A DNA stretch of 64,000 bases from Acidobacteriota bacterium (GTDB lineage Bacteria; Acidobacteriota; Terriglobia; Terriglobales; SCQP01). Positions 17,317-24,409 of the stretch are shown here, piece by piece (the first letter of the stretch is position 1; every line of letters starts with the position of its first letter). The stretch covers positions 62,001 to 126,000 of the forward strand of contig DAIDIE010000019.1 of NCBI GenBank assembly GCA_027459505.1, in the 5' to 3' direction. Position numbers and translations under genes: made by a program. The notes beneath the pieces were generated by a model. The model was given only the letters and a program-made list of their open reading frames with translations, did not search any database and had not been told where the DNA came from.

Positions 17317-18198
17317 TTAAACGTTGCAGAGCCGCACCGCCCGGCGCAGGCTATCGAGCGGTGCGCCGGTGGGAACGAACTCGTGAGCCACATAACCCTG
17401 GAATCCAGTGGCCAGGATGGCCCGCATCACTCCGTCCCAGCGAACTTCCTGATGGCCATCCAACTCATGGCGGTTGGGAACCCCACCGGTGTGGAAGTGC
17501 GCAATCCACTGATGATCAGCCTGGATCGTGCGAATGAGATCCCCTTCCATGATCTGCATGTGGTAGATGTCGTAAAGTAATTTCACGCGCGGCGAGTTTA
17601 CCGCCTGCATAACTCCGGCGCCCCAGGCGGTGTGATCGCACATATAGCCCGGATGGTCCACTTTGCTGTTGAGCAACTCCATGCACAGTGTGACGCCGAA
17701 GTCCTCCGCCATGGCCTTCACACGGTTAAGGCCGGTAATGCAATTGGCGGCGCCTTGCGCGTCATCCATACCGTCCCGGCGTCCGGAGAAGAGGATCACG
17801 TTTGGCACCCCTTGCTTCTTCGCCAACGGCAGGTATTTCCGCAAACACTTTTCCATGAAGGGGTGGAACTCCAGCCGGTTGATGCCGTGGTACAGATCAG
17901 TCATGCCGGCGTAGCCCATGGCACAGACCAAGCCATACCTTCTGGGGATGGACCACTCCTCCGGCTGCAGCAGGTCAATGCCCCGGAGTCCCATCTCCGC
18001 GCCCGCCCGGCAGAGTTCGTCCACCGACAGATGCGGATAGCACCAACGCGCCGCCGACTGCTTTAATCGTCCGGCGCCTGGCTTCGGAGGTTCCCCGTCC
18101 GGCGTGTTCTGCGCAGGTAATGCTTGCGGATGCACAAGTGCGGCCGCGACACCGGCAAGTGAGCGGCCAAGCCAGCCGCGGCGAGTCCAGGTGCTCAT
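17317..18198 (-). CDS. Exported xylose-isomerase-like TIM-barrel protein
   Basis: The 293-aa product has a Tat-like leader (STWTRRGWLGRSLAG) and an AP-endonuclease-2/xylose isomerase-like barrel. VTLCMELLNSKVDHPG and VKLLYDIYHMQIMEGD hold the metal-binding Glu and Asp. AHFHTGGVPNRHELD and YVAHEFVPTG follow the hydroxypyruvate isomerase pattern. It may isomerise or epimerise a sugar in the periplasm. It converges with the GH30 lipoprotein gene, which fits a sugar-use setting. ATG 18198 is chosen; upstream sequence in the frame belongs to repeat A4. Confidence 0.82.
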   Translation of the reverse strand: MSTWTRRGWLGRSLAGVAAALVHPQALPAQNTPDGEPPKPGAGRLKQSAARWCYPHLSVDELCRAGAEMGLRGIDLLQPEEWSIPRRYGLVCAMGYAGMTDLYHGINRLEFHPFMEKCLRKYLPLAKKQGVPNVILFSGRRDGMDDAQGAANCITGLNRVKAMAEDFGVTLCMELLNSKVDHPGYMCDHTAWGAGVMQAVNSPRVKLLYDIYHMQIMEGDLIRTIQADHQWIAHFHTGGVPNRHELDGHQEVRWDGVMRAILATGFQGYVAHEFVPTGAPLDSLRRAVRLCNV

Positions 18199-18225
18199 AA
18201 GATGAAATCCAGGTTGTGCTTCTGA

Positions 18226-18438
18226 CGAGCCAGAGCCGAGTCGAACTGCTTTCGAGTTTGAAATCGCAGGCCGAAGCCGTAGCAAAGGTTCGGGGTTGCC
18301 GTTTTGGTTCCGCACCGCTGGCGACTAGTAAAGCCCGGCCACCATCCGTGAGCTTCGGCCGGGGTCCCCGCGCCGCGCCGCGCGGCGTGGGGTGGGGCCG
18401 GACACCGAAGCGGGTGGAATAAAAGCGGCCGTGCCGCT
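18226..18438. repeat. Interspersed repeat family A, copy 4 (long)
   Basis: The core gagccgagtcgaactgcttt...gagcttcggcc matches copy 1 almost throughout. It carries an extra GC-rich hairpin insert around 18358-18403 and ends with agcggccgtgccgc. Its hairpin end faces the 3' end of the Nudix gene. Confidence 0.85.
18416..18438 (-). terminator. Terminator of the Nudix gene within repeat A4
   Basis: On the minus strand an AGCGGC/GCCGCT hairpin is followed by a broken T run (TTTTATT). It lies 25 bases after the Nudix stop and matches the hairpin in repeat A1. Confidence 0.65.
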
Positions 18439-18462
18439 GAACCGCCAACCTTAGGCCGCCGG

Positions 18463-19122
18463 CTACTCCGGCAGCCAGCCTGGTTCGGATTGCAAGGCGT
18501 CCCATTGGTCCATGCAAAAGCGCGACCAGGTTTCCAGCTCAATATACCCGGACTGTCCCTGCGCCGCACGAAGATTGTCAATGGACTCGAAGCGCGGCTG
18601 CGCGATTTTGCTTTCGCGGCGCTTCACCACCGGCTCGGACAGTTCCCAGAGGTGAATGATGCCAAAGTGAACCTTGCCGACCTCGTTGCTGTCGTCGTTG
18701 ATCACCCCCACCATTCGCCGCCGGCCCACCAGACCGGAAGGAATCTCGATCTCCTCGTCCACCTCGCGATCCAGCGCCGCCTCGTAAGCCGGCCACCCCG
18801 GGGCGGCAAAAATGGATTCGTCGGTGGGATTCACATGGCCTCCTACGCCGATCGACGTTTGCGCCACCAGCCGGCTCTCCCCAGAGGCCTTGCCGCGTTT
18901 GTAGGTAAACACCTGATCGCCGCAGTAGAGAATGACGTAAGGGATGATCTGTTTCCAGGCTGGGTCCTGTTCGGCGTCGCGGCGCGCCAGAAAGCGGCTG
19001 TTGGAAGGGTCGAAAACGAAACGCAACAGCTCCTGAGCCCCGGCCAGCGCGCCGTGAACCCGCTGTTTGGCGAACAATGCGGCGGTGGGTACCGCCAAGA
19101 CCAGTTCATCCGCAACATTCAT
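18463..19122 (-). CDS. Nudix-fold hydrolase
   Basis: The 219-aa protein contains GVGGHVNPTDES and, after an insert, ALDREVDEEIEI. Together these form an expanded Nudix box with the metal-binding REVDEE core; the usual final Gly is Glu. Such enzymes cut nucleoside diphosphate-X compounds; the substrate here cannot be told. It stands divergent to the deaminase gene, 116 bases apart. Confidence 0.75.
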   Translation of the reverse strand: MNVADELVLAVPTAALFAKQRVHGALAGAQELLRFVFDPSNSRFLARRDAEQDPAWKQIIPYVILYCGDQVFTYKRGKASGESRLVAQTSIGVGGHVNPTDESIFAAPGWPAYEAALDREVDEEIEIPSGLVGRRRMVGVINDDSNEVGKVHFGIIHLWELSEPVVKRRESKIAQPRFESIDNLRAAQGQSGYIELETWSRFCMDQWDALQSEPGWLPE

Positions 19123-19238
19123 GGCCCGTGTACACTAGCTGTTTAAAGCCCCTCTCCAGAATTGGACTGGCAGCCAGTCTATTGTGACAGGCGGAACGGC
19201 GTGGCGCGAGCCCTGCCGGGAGGGGATGGGAGGCTTCT

Positions 19239-20240
19239 TTGGTCATCGGCCTGACAGGCACCAACGGTTCTGGGAAGACAACGCTCGCCAACCATCTGCA
19301 GGCGAAGGGCTTTTATCCGCTCTCCCTGTCGGACGAAATTCGCGAGGAGTTGCAGCGGCTGCATCTCCCCGTCGACCGCCCCCACATGATCGAAAAGGGC
19401 AACGAGCTGCGCCGCAACTATGGGCAGAACGTGCTGGCGGTGCGAACCCTGCGCAAGATTCAGCCGGACCGCAACTACACCGTCGATTCCATTCGTCATC
19501 CCACCGAGATCGAGGCGCTGCGCGGATTGCAGGGTTTTCACCTGCTGCATGTGGATGCGCCGCTGCGTGTTCGTTATGAACGCGCCTTGCAGCGCCAGGA
19601 TGCGCGCACCCCGAAAACCTATGAGGAATTCGTGGAGTTGGAAGCGCGCGAGCTGAGCGGCTCCACGCCCGAGGGACAGAACCTCAACGCCTGCGCGGCC
19701 ATGGCCGACGTGGTGCTGCAGAACGACGGCACCGTGGAACAGTTCCTGGCAAAAGCGGAAAAACAGATCATCGACTGGATGCGCCATCATCCCCGCCCCG
19801 GCTGGGACGAATATTTTATGCGCATCGCCCGCATGACCGCCTTGCGCAGCAACTGCGTCAAGCGCAAGGTCGCCGCCATCATCGTGCGCGACCGTCGCAT
19901 CATTTCGACTGGGTACAACGGCACGCCGCGCGGCGTCACCAACTGTAATGAGGGCGGCTGCCAGCGCTGCAACAGCCTCGCCGCCAGCGGGACCAGACTG
20001 GATGAATGCGTCTGCTCCCATGGCGAGGAAAACGCCATCGTGCAGGCCGCCTATCATGGCATCAGCATCAAGGACGCGGTGCTCTACTCCACCTTTGCGC
20101 CCTGCCTGCAATGTACGAAAATGATCATCAACGCCGGAATTCGCGAGGTGGTATTCAACGCCCATTACCCGCTTAATGACACCGCTCTGCAAATCATGCA
20201 GCAGGCAGGCGTCACGCTCCGGCAAATCGAATTGGACTAG
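19239..20240 (+). CDS. P-loop NTPase/dCMP deaminase fusion (Dcd1-like)
   Basis: The N-terminal 180 residues are a P-loop kinase-like domain (GTNGSGKTT, 7-15; SIRHPTEIEALR). The C-terminal 150 are a zinc deoxycytidylate deaminase with His261 and Glu263 (CSHGEEN), Cys289 and Cys292 (APCLQC), and an extra Cys pair GGCQRC. The usual HAE is HGE. The pattern PGWDEYFMRIA...RSNCVKRKV...GYNGTPRGVTNC is strikingly like yeast Dcd1, which also has an N-terminal P-loop-like region. It should turn dCMP to dUMP. TTG 19239 is preceded by GGGAGG. AvcD phage-defence enzymes share the two-domain order but are longer. Confidence 0.88.
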   Translation: MVIGLTGTNGSGKTTLANHLQAKGFYPLSLSDEIREELQRLHLPVDRPHMIEKGNELRRNYGQNVLAVRTLRKIQPDRNYTVDSIRHPTEIEALRGLQGFHLLHVDAPLRVRYERALQRQDARTPKTYEEFVELEARELSGSTPEGQNLNACAAMADVVLQNDGTVEQFLAKAEKQIIDWMRHHPRPGWDEYFMRIARMTALRSNCVKRKVAAIIVRDRRIISTGYNGTPRGVTNCNEGGCQRCNSLAASGTRLDECVCSHGEENAIVQAAYHGISIKDAVLYSTFAPCLQCTKMIINAGIREVVFNAHYPLNDTALQIMQQAGVTLRQIELD

Positions 20241-20264
20241 AGGGATTGGAAGGAGAAGATCAGG

Positions 20265-20675
20265 ATGTATCCGGAATTCATGATTGCCCCCATGCGTGAA
20301 GAATTGACCAGGGTGGGAGTTGAAGAGACCCGTAGCCCTGAGCAAGTCGACGCCGCTATCGCCCAGCCAGGGACGCTGCTGGTGGTCGTCAACTCAGTCT
20401 GTGGCTGCGCGGCGGCCAAGGCCCGGCCGGGCGTTGCGATGGCGCTCAATCACGCCAAGCGCCCGCAGCGGGCCATCACCGTCTTTGCTGGCGCCGATAT
20501 GGAAGCTACCGAACGCGCCCGCGGCTACTTTGCCCCGTATCGCCCCTCCTCGCCCCAGATCGCCCTCTTCCGTGATGGAAAGCTGGTGCACATGCTGGAG
20601 CGGCACCAGATTGAGGGCCGCACCGCCATCGACATTGCCGCCGACCTGACCGCCGCCTTCGATCAGCACTGCTGA
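20265..20675 (+). CDS. Bacilliredoxin, BrxA/BrxB family
   Basis: The 136-aa protein has the diagnostic NSVCGCAAAKARPG motif, with the CGC active site, in a thioredoxin-like fold. FRDGKLVHMLERHQIEGR completes the YphP/YqiW pattern. In Firmicutes these proteins remove bacillithiol from oxidised protein thiols; the thiol used here is unknown. A GGAAGGAG site precedes the ATG. It follows the deaminase by 24 bases and is likely co-transcribed with it. Confidence 0.92.
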   Translation: MYPEFMIAPMREELTRVGVEETRSPEQVDAAIAQPGTLLVVVNSVCGCAAAKARPGVAMALNHAKRPQRAITVFAGADMEATERARGYFAPYRPSSPQIALFRDGKLVHMLERHQIEGRTAIDIAADLTAAFDQHC

Positions 20676-20857
20676 GCCGCCGGAGCGGTGCTCTCAGCTC
20701 CCGGGCAGTCCTGCTCCGCAGCACTGCAAACGCGCTGCCTTTGCCTCCCAAGGGCGCAACTTGACTGCCGGATGCGTGCATCTGTGCAGGTATCGAGTAT
20801 GAGTCTGCGCGCTCGGCTTCAAAGGCTGGCGCGGTCGCATTTTCACGTCAGGAGGGG

Positions 20858-21127
20858 ATGATGGATAAGTTCTACGCATTTTTGGGCGGATTGGGTGTTG
20901 GGGCGTTGATTGGCGTCTTGTATGCGCCGCGCTCCGGCGAGGAGACGCGCAACTTCATCGCACAGAAGGCACAGGACAGCAAGGAATACGTCTCGCGCCA
21001 GGCCGCCGACCTCAGCCAGCGCGCGAATGACCTGGTCGAACGCGGCAAAGCCGTTGTCGGACAGCAGAAAGACCGCTTCAACGAGGCGGTGGATCGCGGC
21101 ACCCAGGCCTATCGCGAAGCCCTGTAA
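20858..21127 (+). CDS. YtxH-domain small membrane protein
   Basis: The 89-aa protein has an N-terminal membrane segment (FLGGLGVGALIGVLYAPRSGEETR), the YtxH signature, and an amphipathic helical tail. GGAGGGG lies just before ATG 20858. YtxH proteins are stress-linked but of unknown function. Confidence 0.88.
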   Translation: MMDKFYAFLGGLGVGALIGVLYAPRSGEETRNFIAQKAQDSKEYVSRQAADLSQRANDLVERGKAVVGQQKDRFNEAVDRGTQAYREAL

Positions 21128-21142
21128 GTGAAGTTCAGATGA

Positions 21143-21186
21143 AAACGGCAAAGGCGGCTCGCCGCGGCGAGCCGCCTTTGCCGTTT
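21143..21186. terminator. Bidirectional terminator
   Basis: A perfect 22-bp inverted repeat without spacer is centred at 21164.5, with A residues at one end and T residues at the other. It separates ytxH from the convergent repeat-protein gene. Confidence 0.85.
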
Positions 21187-21208
21187 GTTGAAGTGTTGCT
21201 GTTGCCCT

Positions 21209-21706
21209 TCAGAAGGTTTTGGCGACCGCGTGCGCCGCCTTGTGAAAACCATGCGCGGTGGCGTGAGCCGTGGCCCGCGCTCCGTGCCGTGTCGCCCGCG
21301 CGGTCTTATGCAGACCATGCCGGGTGGCTCGTGTGGTCTTGTGCAAGCCCCGGCGGGTCTTGTGAGCGGTGGTATGGGCGAAGCGCCGCGTTTTGTGGGC
21401 GCTCTTATGGGCAACGCGCCGGGTGGTATGCGCCGTGCGGTGCGCGACATGGCGGGTGCCACGCGCGGTGCGATGCGCCACCTTCCTGGTGCCGTGGACC
21501 GCCTTGCGCGTCCCCTTGCGGACGGCATGCGCAGTCTTGTGGGAGCCACGCTTGATGGCGTGCCCCGTATCCTGCGCGGCATCCTGCGCTTTGTGCAGAA
21601 TAGTCATGCCCAGAGCGGAGGCCCGCAGCGGTCCACCCACGATAACCAGTCCAGCGGCTAAACAAGTGCAGTAAAAAATGCGGCGGAGTTCCTGAATCGT
21701 GCTCAT
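21209..21706 (-). CDS. Exported basic His/Arg/Lys protein with 11-residue repeats
   Basis: After a signal peptide (about residues 1-33, IFYCTCLAAGLVIVGGPLRA) the 165-aa protein is almost wholly His, Arg, Lys, Thr and Ala. Six units of 11 residues can be aligned: AHTTRRVAHKS, AHKTRRFAHTT, AHKTRRGLHKT, TRATRHGLHKT, ARATRHGARAT and AHATAHGFHKA. Eleven-residue repeats form long amphipathic helices, as in LEA-type desiccation proteins, but the charge here is strongly positive. Metal binding, nucleic-acid or envelope binding are possible. No homologous family is recognised. Confidence 0.7.
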   Translation of the reverse strand: MSTIQELRRIFYCTCLAAGLVIVGGPLRASALGMTILHKAQDAAQDTGHAIKRGSHKTAHAVRKGTRKAVHGTRKVAHRTARGTRHVAHRTAHTTRRVAHKSAHKTRRFAHTTAHKTRRGLHKTTRATRHGLHKTARATRHGARATAHATAHGFHKAAHAVAKTF

Positions 21707-21791
21707 GTGTACTTAGATGCAGATGGCCGGCAAAAGATTTCATTAAGCCTGGAATAAACCCGCACTCCCCCGCCTGTTCCGGCGAACGGCC

Positions 21792-22439
21792 TTAGCGGCC
21801 TGTCCCACCGCCGGCCGGGCAGCTCCAGCGGTCCACCAACTCCCACCAGAGTAGCTTTTCCCATTCCGTGCTGACCGTCTTCATCCATTCGCGCCGCCTC
21901 CACCAGTGTTTCCCGAAAAGCGGATGGTAATGCGCGTCAGCCACCGACCAGCGGTACTGCGGCAGGCAATGGCGCATAATGGCCAGCGCGCGCCGGCTAT
22001 GGTAATCGGAGGTCACCAGCAGAACCGAGTGGATCGGCGGCGTCTGCGCCTGGAGGCAGCGCGCAATCGCCCGCGTCTCCCCCTTGGTGGAATCGGCCCA
22101 GGTCGGGCAGACATGGACGCGCGCGGCCAGGGTCCCGGCGCTGGCCGCAATGAAGGCCGGAGCCCGCTGCGCGTCGGTTTGCCCCAAATTCACCCAGCGC
22201 GCATTCACGTCAACGTAGAGTTGCTCCCCCTCGGCGGCGCGCAGTTCATCCAGTCCCTTCCAGTAGCGTGAATCGTTGGCGTCCCCGGCCAGCACGACGA
22301 TCGCGTCCGAGGGTTCGGGATGGTTCCGAACCAGCCACACAGCCGCATGCCGTGCCACCCAAACCGCGAGCAAAAGCACGAGCACTGCCAGGGCCAATTT
22401 CACGATCTGGCCGCGACGGCGAGTCAAGAAGCCGGTCAA
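21792..22439 (-). CDS. YdcF/ElyC-family (DUF218) membrane protein
   Basis: One N-terminal membrane segment (IVKLALAVLVLLLAVWVA) precedes a DUF218 domain. DAIVVLAGD is at its start and SVLLVTSDYHSRRALAIMRH near its end. SanA, ElyC and YdcF belong here and affect envelope integrity. The likely start is TTG 22439, whose TTGA overlaps the stop of the methyltransferase gene. Confidence 0.8.
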   Translation of the reverse strand: MTGFLTRRRGQIVKLALAVLVLLLAVWVARHAAVWLVRNHPEPSDAIVVLAGDANDSRYWKGLDELRAAEGEQLYVDVNARWVNLGQTDAQRAPAFIAASAGTLAARVHVCPTWADSTKGETRAIARCLQAQTPPIHSVLLVTSDYHSRRALAIMRHCLPQYRWSVADAHYHPLFGKHWWRRREWMKTVSTEWEKLLWWELVDRWSCPAGGGTGR

Positions 22440-23278
22440 CGCACCGCCTCGATGTACTGCCGCACGATATCCGCAATCCACCCACCCTGCAGCGCGTAGC
22501 TTTGCGCCGCGAATTCCGCCTCAAACGCCTCCCACTGTTGTGGCGTGACCGTCAGACGGAAAGGTCGCAAAAACAGGGCGCCAGCGAATTTTAGATAGGC
22601 TTCGCGGTCGGGAAGTTCGGCCGGTGTGGGCTCCTCCCAGACCTGCACCTGGCGGTAGCCGCAGGCTTTCAACTGCTCGCGTGTGTCCTCCGCCGCCGGA
22701 ATCGACAGTTCGGCCCACGACTGATGCAGAACTTCTTGCAGCCCCAGATCGCGCGCCGCCCGGTACGCGGCGGCATGCACCTTGCGCAGTGAGCCCTCTC
22801 CGTGCAGGCGCGCGGTCAGGCGGCCGCCTGCTTTCAGCAGCAGGTGCAAGCCCTTGTACAGATCCAGTTTGCTGGAAATGAAATGGAAGACCGAATTGGA
22901 AAGGATGCGGTCGATCGACTCGGGCCGCGGCAGGTCGCCTTCCCCGCGCAGCACCCGGTTCGGCAGCGCGAGCAGGTCGCAATGCGCGAGATGGACCCGC
23001 TCGCCGCCCGCTAATTGCTTCAGTTTGTGCCGCGCCTCCTCCAGCATGGCGGGATCGTTATCCACCGCCCAGATCTGGCCTTGAGGAACCCGTTCCAGCA
23101 ATGCGGGGAGCAGCCGTCCGGAACCGCAGCCGGCATCCAGCACATTGCGCACGCTCGCCCAGCTATGCCGGTCAAAAGCCGGCGCCCACGGCGGAGACTG
23201 AAACGCCGAGGCTGCCTCGTATTCACGCGGACTCCAGCGGGCGGGTGGCGGGCTGCCGGTGGCATCGTGCGAGTTCAT
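22436..23278 (-). CDS. Class I SAM-dependent methyltransferase
   Basis: The 280-aa protein has the SAM-binding motif VLDAGCGSGRLLPAL, acidic AVDNDPAML and a DLLALP strand, in the order seen in trans-aconitate/ubiquinone-type methyltransferases. The acceptor is not known. It is coupled by a 4-base overlap to the downstream YdcF gene. The 223 bases between it and aguB show no gene. Confidence 0.85.
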   Translation of the reverse strand: MNSHDATGSPPPARWSPREYEAASAFQSPPWAPAFDRHSWASVRNVLDAGCGSGRLLPALLERVPQGQIWAVDNDPAMLEEARHKLKQLAGGERVHLAHCDLLALPNRVLRGEGDLPRPESIDRILSNSVFHFISSKLDLYKGLHLLLKAGGRLTARLHGEGSLRKVHAAAYRAARDLGLQEVLHQSWAELSIPAAEDTREQLKACGYRQVQVWEEPTPAELPDREAYLKFAGALFLRPFRLTVTPQQWEAFEAEFAAQSYALQGGWIADIVRQYIEAVR

Positions 23279-23501
23279 AACCTAGATCATAGGAGACTTC
23301 GTGCCCCGCCGCTGGCGTTCCAGAGGAGCGAGCCCTTTGCAACGCGCCGTTTGCTTGAAAAACAAAATTCCCCGAAAATGTTGCAAGCCCTCCATCCTCC
23401 GGCAACAAGCGGGCGTACCTTTCTGAATCAGGCACTCACGCCATGGCCGCCGGCCCCGGTGGGAGGCCAGACGCCAGCGCCGGTCTTCGAGGCCCAACCC
23501 T

Positions 23502-24392
23502 ATGAGTCGCACAGTTCAGGTGGCAGTGCTCCAAACCTATGCCGGGGTGGATCCCGGCGATAACCTGCATCGCACGGTCGCGCTGGTGGAAGAAGCGGCC
23601 TCGCGCGGCGCGCAGATCATCTGCACCCAGGAACTTTTCCGCTCGCGCTATTTCTGCCAAAGCGAGGACCACGCCAATTTCGAACTGGCCGAAACGATTC
23701 CCGGCCCCAGCACGGAAGCGCTCGCCCGGGTAGCTCGCGCCAGGGGTGTCGTGATTGTGGCCTCGTTGTTTGAGCGCCGCGCGCCCGGCTTGTTTCATAA
23801 CACAGCGGTCGTGCTGGACGCCGATGGCGCCCTTGCGGGAATGTACCGCAAGATGCATATACCCGACGACCCGCTCTACTACGAGAAGTTCTACTTCACG
23901 CCGGGCGACCTCGGGTTCCGCAGCTTTGCCACCCGCTTTGGCCGGGTGGGCGTTCTGGTCTGCTGGGATCAATGGTTTCCCGAGGCGGCCCGCATGACCG
24001 CGCTGACCGGGGCGGAGATCCTGTTCTATCCCACCGCCATTGGCTGGCATCCCTCGGAAAAGCAGCAGTACGGAGAACGGCAGCAGCGCTCCTGGGAACT
24101 GATTCAGCGCAGCCATGCGATCGCCAACGGCCTGTTCGTCGCCGTTCCAAACCGCGTTGGGCACGAAGATGGCGTGGGCGAGGGCATCCAGTTCTGGGGC
24201 AACAGTTTCATCTGCGACACCTCCGGATCGCTGCTGGCCAAGGCCGGCTCCGAACGCGAGGAAATCCTGATTGCCGCTTGCGATCTGGATGAGCTGCAGA
24301 CGGCGCGTACCCATTGGCCGTTTTTGCGTGACCGTCGCGTGGACGCCTATGCCGGCCTCTGCCAGCGCTGGCTGGGAGAACCCGCGGGTTGA
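23502..24392 (+). CDS. aguB: N-carbamoylputrescine amidase
   Basis: This nitrilase-fold enzyme turns N-carbamoylputrescine into putrescine in the agmatine route. The Glu of CTQELF, the Lys of YRKMHIPDDP and the Cys of VCWDQWFPE form the catalytic triad. The length of 296 aa and the blocks FYFTPGD, FYPTAIGWHP and FWGNSFI are typical of AguB. The partner agmatine deiminase aguA is not in the window. Confidence 0.93.
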   Translation: MSRTVQVAVLQTYAGVDPGDNLHRTVALVEEAASRGAQIICTQELFRSRYFCQSEDHANFELAETIPGPSTEALARVARARGVVIVASLFERRAPGLFHNTAVVLDADGALAGMYRKMHIPDDPLYYEKFYFTPGDLGFRSFATRFGRVGVLVCWDQWFPEAARMTALTGAEILFYPTAIGWHPSEKQQYGERQQRSWELIQRSHAIANGLFVAVPNRVGHEDGVGEGIQFWGNSFICDTSGSLLAKAGSEREEILIAACDLDELQTARTHWPFLRDRRVDAYAGLCQRWLGEPAG

Positions 24393-24409
24393 TCGCAAGC
24401 CTGCGGCAT

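Noticed and set aside
19239..20240. Calling the deaminase an AvcD defence system outright
   Set aside because: The protein is much shorter than AvcD and its pattern is closer to Dcd1; no AvcI-like RNA could be identified.
19179..20345. Minus-strand open frame of 388 codons
   Set aside because: Antisense to the deaminase gene, which has full catalytic motifs.
21209..21706. Possible CRISPR-like array because of 33-bp periodicity
   Set aside because: Units are adjacent without spacers, vary in sequence and keep one open frame with a signal peptide, so they are coding repeats.
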